DNA of 64,000 nucleotides from Paenibacillus rhizophilus (lineage in GTDB: Bacteria > Bacillota > Bacilli > Paenibacillales > Paenibacillaceae): NCBI RefSeq assembly GCF_003854965.1, contig NZ_RQPI01000002.1:124001-188000 (forward strand), in the 5' to 3' direction. The translations under genes were made by a program, and so were the position numbers. Under the pieces are notes generated by a model. The model saw only the letters and a list, made by a program, of their open reading frames with translations, ran no database searches and was not told the DNA's origin. Below, one piece after another: positions 24,924 through 32,517 of this stretch (its first letter is position 1; each line of letters opens with the position of its first letter).

Positions 24924-25970
24924 GTGACATTGGATTTGAGAGTGCACGTCACGGATTTAAAGCCCGGCGATTGCCTGAAGGACGATACCTTCAGCAAGAG
25001 GGGCATACATGTGCTTTCCAGAGGAGCCCAGCTCCGGGTGGATGACATTTCCAGACTGATGCAGCATGATGTGGACTACGTTGACATAGATGACGCTCGT
25101 CAATCGAGTGCATCGGTTCCGCGTGTCTTTCAGACGGTTAATACGGAATTTGACCAAAGTATTGTAGGTTTTAAATCCCTCTATCTGGAAGCGTTAACCA
25201 CAGGAAGCTTTAACCAGTCCATGGTTGACGATATCCTGAAACCCCTGCTTAATTCGCTCGACCAGCATAAAGATATTGTTACTCTGCTCCTTCTGCTGGA
25301 TCGCGAGGATGAATATACCTACAACCATTCCCTTCAGGTCGGCATGCTAACCTATTATATTGCTTCCTGGCTCGGTTATACCAAGCAGGAATGCTACGAA
25401 ATTTCCCGGGCAGGATATTTGCTCGACATCGGCAAATGCCGAATCCCGACAACCTTATTGAACAAGCCCGGCAAACTGACTGCGGAGGAATTTCAGGAGG
25501 TAAAGCGGCACACTACATACGGTTATGAAATCATCCGCAACTCCATGAGCGACCAGAACACGGCGCTTGTGGCTCTTCAGCATCATGAGCGCGAGGACGG
25601 TTCGGGTTATCCCGCCCGTCTGGTATCAAGCGAGATTCATCCTTACGCCCAAATCGCCGCAATCGCGGACGTGTACAGCGCAATGACAACAGCCCGCGTG
25701 TTTCAGTCAAAGCAGGAATTTATCAGTGTTTTGCGGGAACTGCACAATCTCGGCTTCGGCAAGCTGAACGGCAAATTCGTACAAGCCTTTATCCAGCATC
25801 TGATTCCGAACTTTATCGGAAAAAGAGTGCTGCTCAGCACCGGCGAAATGGGCATCATCATTATGAATAATCCAATCGACGTATTTCGGCCTCTCGTACA
25901 GAGCGAAGGCCGCTTCATCGACCTGGCCCGGGAACGGCAGATCGCAATCGCGGAAATTTATATGGAATAA
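24924..25970 (+). CDS. HD-GYP-like protein lacking the HD histidine
   Basis: A 348-residue protein laid out like the HD-GYP protein at 20401-21477 (LRVHVTDLKPGDCLKDDTF at the N-terminus). The upstream metal His (YTYNHSLQVGM) and the GYP motif (HHEREDGSGYPAR) are kept, but the HD pair reads YLLDIGKCRIP, so the His is replaced by Leu (codon CTC at 25422-25424). It may be catalytically dead and act as a sensor or partner. The start is uncertain: GTG 24924 is given, but TTG at 24930 or 24936 fits the AGGGGTG site better. Confidence 0.85.
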   Translation: MTLDLRVHVTDLKPGDCLKDDTFSKRGIHVLSRGAQLRVDDISRLMQHDVDYVDIDDARQSSASVPRVFQTVNTEFDQSIVGFKSLYLEALTTGSFNQSMVDDILKPLLNSLDQHKDIVTLLLLLDREDEYTYNHSLQVGMLTYYIASWLGYTKQECYEISRAGYLLDIGKCRIPTTLLNKPGKLTAEEFQEVKRHTTYGYEIIRNSMSDQNTALVALQHHEREDGSGYPARLVSSEIHPYAQIAAIADVYSAMTTARVFQSKQEFISVLRELHNLGFGKLNGKFVQAFIQHLIPNFIGKRVLLSTGEMGIIIMNNPIDVFRPLVQSEGRFIDLARERQIAIAEIYME

Positions 25971-25993
25971 TGGACACAGCACAGCTGCTCCTT

Positions 25994-26416
25994 TTATTTC
26001 AGCACAGTAAACATGCCCGTCATATCGGGCGAATGATCTTTAAATCCGAAGCGCTCGTAGAAGACCTCCTTTCCGGAAGCCGCAAAAAGCCCCACAAAAG
26101 CGATTCCTCCGGAAAGCCGGCGCTTTTCGATATCAGTCAGCAGACGCTCAACTATTAATTGGCCTACTCCGTTATGCTGATGCTCGGGCAAAACCGCCAC
26201 ATCCTGGATATAAAAATACATGAATCCGTCACCGACGGTTCTCCCCATACCGATAACTTCCTCACCGCAAACCGCGACAACGCCATGCATGGAGCCTGCG
26301 ATGGAGCGTTCCGTCATTTCCGGATCGACCTCTCCCCATCCGACGGATTTCCATAAAGCGTTATGCTCCATCACCGTTGGAAGACGCTCCATAATCTCAT
26401 ACTGCCGATTAGCCAT
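25994..26416 (-). CDS. GNAT family N-acetyltransferase
   Basis: A 140-residue acetyltransferase with the strand-4/loop region FYIQDVAVLPEHQHNGVGQLIVE (acetyl-CoA binding Q/H-x-x-G-V-G) and GLFAASGKEVFYERFGFKDHS. It is of the small YjaB/ElaA-like type with unknown substrate. The ATG at 26416 follows GAGGGGGTTAACG; a further upstream frame start would run through the candidate 6S RNA and its terminator. It converges on the HD-GYP-like gene with only 23 nt between them. Confidence 0.8.
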   Translation of the reverse strand: MANRQYEIMERLPTVMEHNALWKSVGWGEVDPEMTERSIAGSMHGVVAVCGEEVIGMGRTVGDGFMYFYIQDVAVLPEHQHNGVGQLIVERLLTDIEKRRLSGGIAFVGLFAASGKEVFYERFGFKDHSPDMTGMFTVLK

Positions 26417-26446
26417 CGTTAACCCCCTCTTCAACTTCACTTCCTC

Positions 26447-26640
26447 AAAAAACAAAAAGCCCCCTTGTCCGGTAATCGGATAGGAGGCGCAGGCTGTGCA
26501 CAAAGATACCCTCCTTCTTATTGAAGGTGGGGCTACTTCCTGCAGCTACAAAAAAGCGCATACTGCTCCTATCCCGGAAAACTCGGATCAACCGATTGTC
26601 TTGCGGCAAGATAGGTTAACAGTCCATGGCTTGAAATCAT
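26447..26640 (-). ncRNA. ssrS: Candidate 6S RNA (SsrS)
   Basis: Read on the minus strand this 190-nt stretch folds as a long interrupted hairpin. A closing stem GGATAGGAG / CTCCTATCC (plus 26566-26574 and 26478-26486) bounds a large two-sided bubble, and an apical stem CCC-A-CCTTC / GAAGG-A-GGG (plus 26523-26531 and 26509-26517) has an AATAA loop. The 3' half CCACCTTC..GAAGG..AGGGT..ACAGCCTGCGCC follows the same order as Escherichia coli 6S RNA (CACCTTGAA..AAGGGT..ACAGCCTGCGGC). 6S RNA mimics an open promoter and binds sigma-A RNA polymerase. The 3' end is an intrinsic terminator with TTTTTGTTTTTTG. Ends are approximate; a covariance search would settle it. Confidence 0.65.
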
Positions 26641-26734
26641 TCCTTTTCATTCTGATGCCTCGAATGTATCACACCTCATCAGCCTTATTCAAGACCTCTG
26701 CTGGAAGAAAATAGTTCACAAGGAGATGCAACGC

Positions 26735-27151
26735 ATGATTAAGCAAGCGGTAACAGCGAGTCTTTTGTTCATGCTGGCCTTTATCCTCTCGGCCCAGCCG
26801 CTTTTAGCGGCAGGCAAGACAGCGAAGGTTAAAGTAACCTTCGTAAGCGCGGAACTGGTTGAGAACGAGCATGTGGGCAATGAGTGGTGGTGGGGCGGTT
26901 ATGTCAACGGCAAGGAGCTTGAGGAAGGGTCTTCAGTGACCGTAAGCGCAACGGGTTCGATCAAGCTTCGAGCGGAAGCGCAGGAGCAGGACAAATATCC
27001 CGAAGACGGAATCGCCGATGCCACAGTCAAAGTGTCTTCTCTTAAATCCTCGATCAACAAAACCTTAAATGTCACCGTTACCGAGAACCGCGGACGGTAT
27101 TCCGGAAATACGGCCAAATGGCGCTTTGTATTCAAGATTAAGAAGCTGTAA
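26735..27151 (+). CDS. Small secreted protein of unknown function
   Basis: A 138-residue protein with a clear signal peptide (MIKQAVTASLLFMLAFIL..., cleavage after about residue 26, LLAAG). The mature part is beta-rich with VKVTFVSAELVENEHVGNEWWWGGYVNG and a later KWRFVFKIKKL strand, resembling a small extracellular sandwich fold, but I recognise no family. The ATG at 26735 is chosen because AAGGAG lies 9 nt upstream; the ATG at 26726 overlaps that site. It has its own strong terminator. Confidence 0.75.
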   Translation: MIKQAVTASLLFMLAFILSAQPLLAAGKTAKVKVTFVSAELVENEHVGNEWWWGGYVNGKELEEGSSVTVSATGSIKLRAEAQEQDKYPEDGIADATVKVSSLKSSINKTLNVTVTENRGRYSGNTAKWRFVFKIKKL

Positions 27152-27169
27152 CCGCTACATATACTTACA

Positions 27170-27219
27170 AAAATGCCCCGGCGGCGCCTTTCAAAACAAG
27201 GGCGCCGCCGGGGCTTTTG
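27170..27219. terminator. Strong bidirectional terminator
   Basis: GCCCCGGCGGCGCC / GGCGCCGCCGGGGC arms (27175-27188 and 27201-27214) with TTTTG on the plus side and CATTTTTG on the minus side. It ends both the secreted-protein gene and the ABC exporter operon. Confidence 0.92.
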
Positions 27220-29082
27220 TCACAGAAACCGGAACTGCGCTTCGATCAGACCGTTGTAAATGCCTTCCCGTTCCGTCAATTCGCGGTGCGTTCCCATTTC
27301 CTTAATTTCTCCATGATCGAGAACGACGATTTTGTCCGCATGGCGGATCGTGGACAGCCGATGGGCGACAATAAACGAGGTCCGGCCTTTAAGCAGCACC
27401 TTCAACGCCTCTTGTATTTTCAACTCCGTCTCGGTATCGATGCTCGCCGTCGCTTCATCCAGAATCAGAATGCGCGGATCGGCCAGCAGCGCCCGGGCAA
27501 AAGACAACAGCTGACGCTGTCCCATGGACAGCGCGCTGCCGCGCTCCTCCACCTCGGTATCGTAGCCGCCCGGAAGCTTCATGATAAAATCATGGGCATC
27601 CACCGCTTTGGCCGCTTCTTCCACCTCCGAGTCTGAGGCGCCTAGCCGACCGAAGCGGATATTATCCCGGATGGTGCCGGAGAATATAAACGTGTCCTGC
27701 AGCACGATGCCAATCTGGCTCCGGAGACTGCTCAAAGTGACCCCCCGGATGTCCTGTCCGTCTATTGTAATCCTGCCGCCCGTTATGTCATAGAAGCGTC
27801 CGATCAGATTAATGATCGTGCTCTTGCCCGAGCCGGTATGCCCGACAAGCGCGATCGACTGCCCCGCTTTTACATCAAGGTCGATTCCTTTCAGCGCGGC
27901 GCGGCCTTTTTCATATTCGAAATAGACTTTCTGGAAGTTGATATCGCCGCGGATCGTCGGCAGCGGTTTCGCGCCCGGATTATCTTTGACAAGCGGCTCT
28001 TCATCGAGATACTCGAAAATACGCTCCGAAGAGGCCATGGCTACAAGCAGCTGGTTATAGGTCTGCCCCAGCCGGTTGATCGGGTCCCAGAAGTTGCTCA
28101 CATAGGTGCTGAATGCCACGAGCACGCCGACCGTCAGATTGCCGGTCTGGATCAGGTGCGCCCCGAGCCAGAACAGAATCAATGTTCCGATGCCGCCCGT
28201 TATCTCGATAATCGGTCCGAAAGTCTGGTTCATGGCCGACGCCTTGTCCCAGGATTTCTTGCTGTCACTGTTCATGGCGTCAAAATAGTTCATATTTTCG
28301 AGTTCCTGGGTATAGGCCTGAGTTACCCGAATGCCTTGAATCGACTCGTTCAAATGCGAATTGATCCGTGAGTTCTTGATCCGGACCTCCTGCCAGGCGA
28401 TGCGGATCGTCTTGCGGAGCTTGGTCGAGACGAAGAACATGATCGGCACCGTCACCATGACCGCAAGGCCCAGCTTCCAGTTCAGCGCCAGCAAAATAAC
28501 AATAATTCCGGCAAGCTGTACGCAGTCGATAATCGAGTTGACGACCCCGTTCGTGAACAGATCCTGGAGAGAGTTAATGTCATTGGTGACCCTCACCAGC
28601 ACCGAGCCTGCCGGACGCTTGTCGAAGAAGTTGAACGACAGCTTCTGGATATGCTTGAACAGATCGGAGCGAAGATCGTATATGACTCTTTGGCCGATCA
28701 CATTGGTGTACTTAATCCGGTAGACACCGGCAATCCACTGAACGATGTATAGTACGATAACGCCTGCCGTCAGAAAATATAGCAGTGTCGGATTCGGGCT
28801 TCCTTCTTTCGGCGCGATGGCTTTATCGATCGCCTGACTGGTGAGGAACGGTACCGAAAGCTTGGTGATCGTGCCCAGTACCATCATCAGCAGGACAAGC
28901 GGCAGCATTTGTCTGGCATACGGCTTCATGTAGCCGAATAGCCGGCTAAACTGCTTCCAGTCGAAGGCTTTGTCGATGACGTCGTCATCCTTGTAGACAA
29001 ATCTCTCCTGCGCCGACACGTCCGTTTCGGTCTCCAAAGAGCCGGGCGCTCCATTTTTACTCTTCACCGTTACATGGCTCAT
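27220..29082 (-). CDS. ABC exporter half-transporter with consensus catalytic Glu
   Basis: A 620-residue fused membrane/ATPase protein: six membrane segments (about residues 55-345) and a nucleotide-binding domain (about 380-610) with Walker A GHTGSGKST and Walker B ILILDEATAS carrying the catalytic Glu. Its signature sequence is unusual, LSMGQRQL instead of LSGGQ. That is the pattern of heterodimeric exporters such as Bacillus BmrCD or YfiBC, where one subunit has the degenerate signature and the other the degenerate Walker B. It overlaps the partner gene by ATGA. Substrates are probably hydrophobic drugs or lipids. Confidence 0.88.
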   Translation of the reverse strand: MSHVTVKSKNGAPGSLETETDVSAQERFVYKDDDVIDKAFDWKQFSRLFGYMKPYARQMLPLVLLMMVLGTITKLSVPFLTSQAIDKAIAPKEGSPNPTLLYFLTAGVIVLYIVQWIAGVYRIKYTNVIGQRVIYDLRSDLFKHIQKLSFNFFDKRPAGSVLVRVTNDINSLQDLFTNGVVNSIIDCVQLAGIIVILLALNWKLGLAVMVTVPIMFFVSTKLRKTIRIAWQEVRIKNSRINSHLNESIQGIRVTQAYTQELENMNYFDAMNSDSKKSWDKASAMNQTFGPIIEITGGIGTLILFWLGAHLIQTGNLTVGVLVAFSTYVSNFWDPINRLGQTYNQLLVAMASSERIFEYLDEEPLVKDNPGAKPLPTIRGDINFQKVYFEYEKGRAALKGIDLDVKAGQSIALVGHTGSGKSTIINLIGRFYDITGGRITIDGQDIRGVTLSSLRSQIGIVLQDTFIFSGTIRDNIRFGRLGASDSEVEEAAKAVDAHDFIMKLPGGYDTEVEERGSALSMGQRQLLSFARALLADPRILILDEATASIDTETELKIQEALKVLLKGRTSFIVAHRLSTIRHADKIVVLDHGEIKEMGTHRELTEREGIYNGLIEAQFRFL

Positions 29083-30839
29083 TGGTCTTCACCTCCGGCG
29101 GCTCTCGCCAAATAATCGGCGTATTGAATCCGGTACACATCGCGGTAAGCTCCTGGAACCTGAATCAACTGCTCATGGGTGCCGCGCTGCACGATTTCCC
29201 CTTCATCCAGAACAAGGATCTGATCGGCATGCCGGAGAGAAGATATGCGGTGCGCGATAATCAGCGTCGTCCGCCCGCGCATGACCTCCTGAAACCCTGC
29301 CTGTATTTCATGCTCCGTTTCCATATCAACCGCGCTTGTGGCATCGTCAAGGATCAGAATTCGCGGGTTCTTCAATAGAGCTCTCGCGATGGCTACCCGC
29401 TGCTTCTGGCCTCCCGAGAGCCCCATGCCGCGCTCCCCGACAACAGTGTCGTACCCTTCCGGCATCTCCATAATAAAATCATGCGCCTGTGCCAGCTTGG
29501 CTGCGCGGATCACCTCCTCCATCGTCACATCCTTCAGCCCGTAAGCGATATTGTTCCGGATAGAGGAAGAGAATAGAAAAGTCTCTTGGAACACGGTGGC
29601 GATCTGCGACCTTAAACTTCGGACTCCCAGCTCCCTGATATCGGTACCGTCCAGTCTGATGCTGCCCTCATTGACATCATAAGCCCGCATGAGCAGCTGG
29701 ATTATCGTCGATTTGCCCGAGCCGGTCCCGCCAAGAAAGCCGATAACCGAGCCCGCTTTTGCTTCAAAGTCAATATCCGTAACGGCCGCCAGCTTATTTC
29801 CATAAGCAAAAGTAACATGATCAAACACGATATGACCCTTTACTTCGGCCGCATCCACCTCCAGCGCATCCGGTTGGTCCTTGACGTCGATCCAATGATT
29901 CAACACTTCCAGCACTCTTTCTCCGGAAGCCTTCGACTGGGTATAATTGTTGATATGAAAGCCCAAGCCCCATACGGGAGCGATAATATACCAGATCAGA
30001 CTGAAAAAAGCGACCAGTTCGCCGAGCGTCATTCTTTCGTTAATGACCAGCGTCCCGCCCACTCCAAGCAAAATAGCCACACAGGCGCAAGCCAGAAACT
30101 CCATGATCGGAAAGAACTTGCTCCACAGGCCGGCTGCAAAAATCTGATTATTCTTATAACGCTCATTGCGTCCGGAAAATTTCTCTACCTCATAAGGCTC
30201 TCTGGCAAAAGATTTGACCGTCCTCACGCCGGTTACGTTCTCCTGAACCGCTGTTGTCAGCGCGCTGAGCGCAAGTCTCATCTCCTGAAAAGCCGGATGA
30301 ATGCGGGATTCGAATTTAAAAGCTACCGCAGCCAGTAACGGCATCGTTACGAGCGTCACCAGCGTAAGCTGCCAATTGAGCGAGAACATCATGATTGATC
30401 CGAAGAGCACCATGAAGAAGACATTCAGCAGCTGTGCGAATCCGAAGCCGATAAACAGCCGGATCGCCTCCAGATCGCCGGTCAGCCGGGACATGAGATC
30501 TCCGGTCTTCGCGGTGTCGTAATAACGGAATGACAAAAACTGCAGCTTCTCGTAGCAGGCGTTACGGAGACGATAGGCCAGATAATTCCCAACCCTTCCT
30601 CCGAAAAATCCGTGTGCGAACTGCAAACCCGCCTTCACGCACACCACAGCCAGTACCGTCAGAGCAAGCAGAGGAACTTCATCGAATTTCATGGGCAAGA
30701 TAACATCGTCAATTAGCTTCCTCAGCAGGTTTGGGGTAATCAGCCCCACTGCCGTTGCGGCGGCTAAACAAACAATCGAAAGAATCAGAAAATGCAGCCT
30801 TTCCCGGTAAAAGCCCCGCAGTTGCCTAAGAACATTCAT
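29079..30839 (-). CDS. ABC exporter half-transporter with degenerate Walker B
   Basis: A 586-residue partner with six membrane segments (about 15-300) and a nucleotide-binding domain (about 340-570). Walker A is GGTGSGKST and the signature LSGGQKQR is canonical, but Walker B reads ILILDDATSAVD, so the catalytic Glu is Asp. Together with the 620-residue partner this gives one consensus and one degenerate ATP site, the hallmark of asymmetric exporters. The two genes overlap by 4 nt. A GGAGGAGAGACATG-type site precedes the ATG. Confidence 0.88.
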   Translation of the reverse strand: MNVLRQLRGFYRERLHFLILSIVCLAAATAVGLITPNLLRKLIDDVILPMKFDEVPLLALTVLAVVCVKAGLQFAHGFFGGRVGNYLAYRLRNACYEKLQFLSFRYYDTAKTGDLMSRLTGDLEAIRLFIGFGFAQLLNVFFMVLFGSIMMFSLNWQLTLVTLVTMPLLAAVAFKFESRIHPAFQEMRLALSALTTAVQENVTGVRTVKSFAREPYEVEKFSGRNERYKNNQIFAAGLWSKFFPIMEFLACACVAILLGVGGTLVINERMTLGELVAFFSLIWYIIAPVWGLGFHINNYTQSKASGERVLEVLNHWIDVKDQPDALEVDAAEVKGHIVFDHVTFAYGNKLAAVTDIDFEAKAGSVIGFLGGTGSGKSTIIQLLMRAYDVNEGSIRLDGTDIRELGVRSLRSQIATVFQETFLFSSSIRNNIAYGLKDVTMEEVIRAAKLAQAHDFIMEMPEGYDTVVGERGMGLSGGQKQRVAIARALLKNPRILILDDATSAVDMETEHEIQAGFQEVMRGRTTLIIAHRISSLRHADQILVLDEGEIVQRGTHEQLIQVPGAYRDVYRIQYADYLARAAGGEDQ

Positions 30840-31065
30840 GTCTCTCCTCCTTTAATTCACACATTTCCATACTTTAACGCTTTCAATTTTTAGCGACTTT
30901 ATGCAGTTTATCACTCCTAATTTAATGGAGCAAAGCGGAAAAATGGCCGGATTCTGCACTAAATCCTGGAATTCACCGATTAGCCTATCTAAACTGGTCC
31001 CCGTATTCATAGAATGCTTCCGTTTTCTCACAAATGCTGGTCTTTCTGCAGGAAAATCGGCAACA
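30840..31065. other. Non-coding stretch upstream of the ABC exporter
   Basis: AT-rich and presumably carrying the exporter promoter. I see no riboswitch, repeat or gene here. Confidence 0.4.
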
Positions 31066-31098
31066 AATTAAAAAGCGTCTCCACTACGGAAACGCTCG
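31066..31098 (-). terminator. Intrinsic terminator after the VOC gene
   Basis: Minus-strand AGCGTTTCC GTAGT GGAGACGCT stem followed by TTTTAATTTG, about 50 nt past the stop codon. Confidence 0.8.
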
Positions 31099-31148
31099 TC
31101 GCTATCTCTATCATTCACAGTTGTCGGGCACAGAGACCCCGGATGGAA

Positions 31149-31559
31149 TCAGGATGGTTCGGGCGCTTCCATCTCCGTAGTGACTTGCCATGTTACCCCG
31201 TACTTGTCCTCAAGCTGGCCGAAGTGCGCTCCCCAAAATTGGCGCTTCAACGCATCAATCACTTTGCCGCCCTCAGAAAGCTTATCAAAAGCTGCATAAG
31301 CCTCTTCTTCGGCAGAGAATTCCAGCGTAAGAGCCAACCCGTTTCCCCGCTCGATCGGCTTAAAGGAATCGCTCATATAGAACAAAATACCGGCAGCCGT
31401 AAAGCTGAGATGCATGACCTTATCCTTGTACTCCGTATTCGGCTGGGGACCATCTGCGAAAGTCATAACGCCCAGAATTTCCCCGCCAAGCGCCTCAGTG
31501 TAAAACGAAGCCTGTGATCTAGCATCCTCCGAAAAAATGTAAGGGGTCAGTTTAGCCAT
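31149..31559 (-). CDS. VOC family protein (PhnB-like)
   Basis: A 136-residue vicinal-oxygen-chelate protein: two beta-alpha-beta-beta-beta repeats, starting LTPYIFSEDARSQASFYTEALGG and ending with the family's FWGAHFGQLEDKYGVTWQV. It belongs to the PhnB/glyoxalase-like branch, many of which have no known substrate. The Arg/His-poor metal site makes a prediction of activity unsafe. GGATGTTGAAGGA precedes the ATG. Confidence 0.85.
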   Translation of the reverse strand: MAKLTPYIFSEDARSQASFYTEALGGEILGVMTFADGPQPNTEYKDKVMHLSFTAAGILFYMSDSFKPIERGNGLALTLEFSAEEEAYAAFDKLSEGGKVIDALKRQFWGAHFGQLEDKYGVTWQVTTEMEAPEPS

Positions 31560-31663
31560 TCCTTCAACATCCTTTCATTCCTGAGTTTAAATTTCTACTG
31601 CTATACTATAACAGAACATATGTTCGTGTCTACTAATATTTATTCTGTCTCAGCTTTCACTCT

Positions 31664-32245
31664 TTATTTTTTGATGACCATTCTCGAGGTCTTCTTATTA
31701 ACCGATGCATCAAGGTCGGCAACATAATCATTCAGCAGTTTTTGCGCGGAAATACACTCGGTAGGCGTATTAACCCCCGTTGTCCGAAGCAGTTCGATCA
31801 TTTTCCCCTTAACATTTAGGTCATTGAGGAAATCTCCGCTGCGCAGAAAACAGAATTTAATATCTTCTCCTTCCGGGAAGTACTTCTCACTTTTATTCGT
31901 TCTTGAATCGATCGTATAGAACTCAATATGGCCTTCGAGGTTTATTCCTCCAAAAGCAATCATTACTTTTACATCCCTTTGATTTGGATCTTCAGCATTA
32001 AAAAAATCGATCAAAGCATTATTAATTGCGGAAAAGTCCGTTTTTTCATCAAAGTATGGAAGCATCTGAACCGAAAGCTCTTCACAAGCCCCTTGACTGC
32101 CCGCGAAAGCAATAAAAGCGCTGTTTCCGATATTGATAAATTTCTGATAGTCTTCCTGCAAAATCTCATTGTTCTCGCCAAGCAGCTTTCCGTCACTCAT
32201 TACACATAAAAAATTCTCCCGGCCCAAAACAGACACGAAACTCAT
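31664..32245 (-). CDS. Protein resembling the proteasome-subunit (Ntn hydrolase) fold
   Basis: A 193-residue protein of lower GC than its surroundings. Its start, SFVSVLGRENFLCVMSDGKLLG, then QKFINIGNSAFIAFAGSQGACEEL, follows the order seen in proteasome beta/HslV subunits (a strand, a charged turn, the S-D-G/S-D-S strand, K-x-x-x-I, then the A-x-x-G turn and helix). That suggests an Ntn-hydrolase-like fold. No Thr nucleophile is present; Ser2 or none would be the candidate. This is an inference from pattern only, and the function is unknown. GGGGAATACC precedes the ATG. Confidence 0.6.
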   Translation of the reverse strand: MSFVSVLGRENFLCVMSDGKLLGENNEILQEDYQKFINIGNSAFIAFAGSQGACEELSVQMLPYFDEKTDFSAINNALIDFFNAEDPNQRDVKVMIAFGGINLEGHIEFYTIDSRTNKSEKYFPEGEDIKFCFLRSGDFLNDLNVKGKMIELLRTTGVNTPTECISAQKLLNDYVADLDASVNKKTSRMVIKK

Positions 32246-32288
32246 GGTATTCCCCCTAATTTTTCAACACAATTTAAAGTATGTAGTC

Positions 32289-32341
32289 CCAAGAAGAAAC
32301 GGCTTCGCCGTCCTTTTAGGGACGGTACCGTTTCTCGTAGA
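32289..32341. repeat. Intergenic palindromic repeat, copy A
   Basis: AAGAAGAAACGGCTTCGCCG... to ...GTACCGTTTCTCGTA forms GAAACGG/CCGTTTC outer arms and a GTCC-TTTTA-GGAC inner hairpin. It is about 75 percent identical over 50 nt to the sequence at 57979-58028. Both are intergenic, so this looks like a dispersed, REP-like or miniature element. Confidence 0.65.
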
Positions 32342-32354
32342 AATATAAGACAAA

Positions 32355-32455
32355 ATGATAAGCGCTCGGCTTATAAATTCTTATATTTTAAATAAAATAC
32401 GTGTCCGAGCGTCTTGGGCATAAGAGCGTCAAGTTCACTGGCGGACACGTATCTG
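32355..32455. repeat. Structured intergenic region with 11-bp inverted repeat
   Basis: Arms ATACGTGTCCG (32397-32407) and CGGACACGTAT (32442-32452) enclose a 34-nt loop that contains GAGCGTC twice as a direct repeat. CGCTCGG (about 32362-32368) can instead pair with CCGAGCG (32405-32411). On the minus strand TTTTATTTAAAA follows the stem, so it may be a terminator beyond suf, or a small structured RNA. Confidence 0.45.
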
Positions 32456-32497
32456 GATGCTATTTAATTAACCGGTAAAACTCTGGCCGAAAGCCGG

Positions 32498-32517
32498 AAA
32501 ACCTTGAATTATCAAGG
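32498..32517 (-). terminator. Small terminator directly after sufB
   Basis: Minus-strand CCTTGA TAAT TCAAGG followed by TTTTCC, immediately past the sufB stop codon. Confidence 0.55.
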
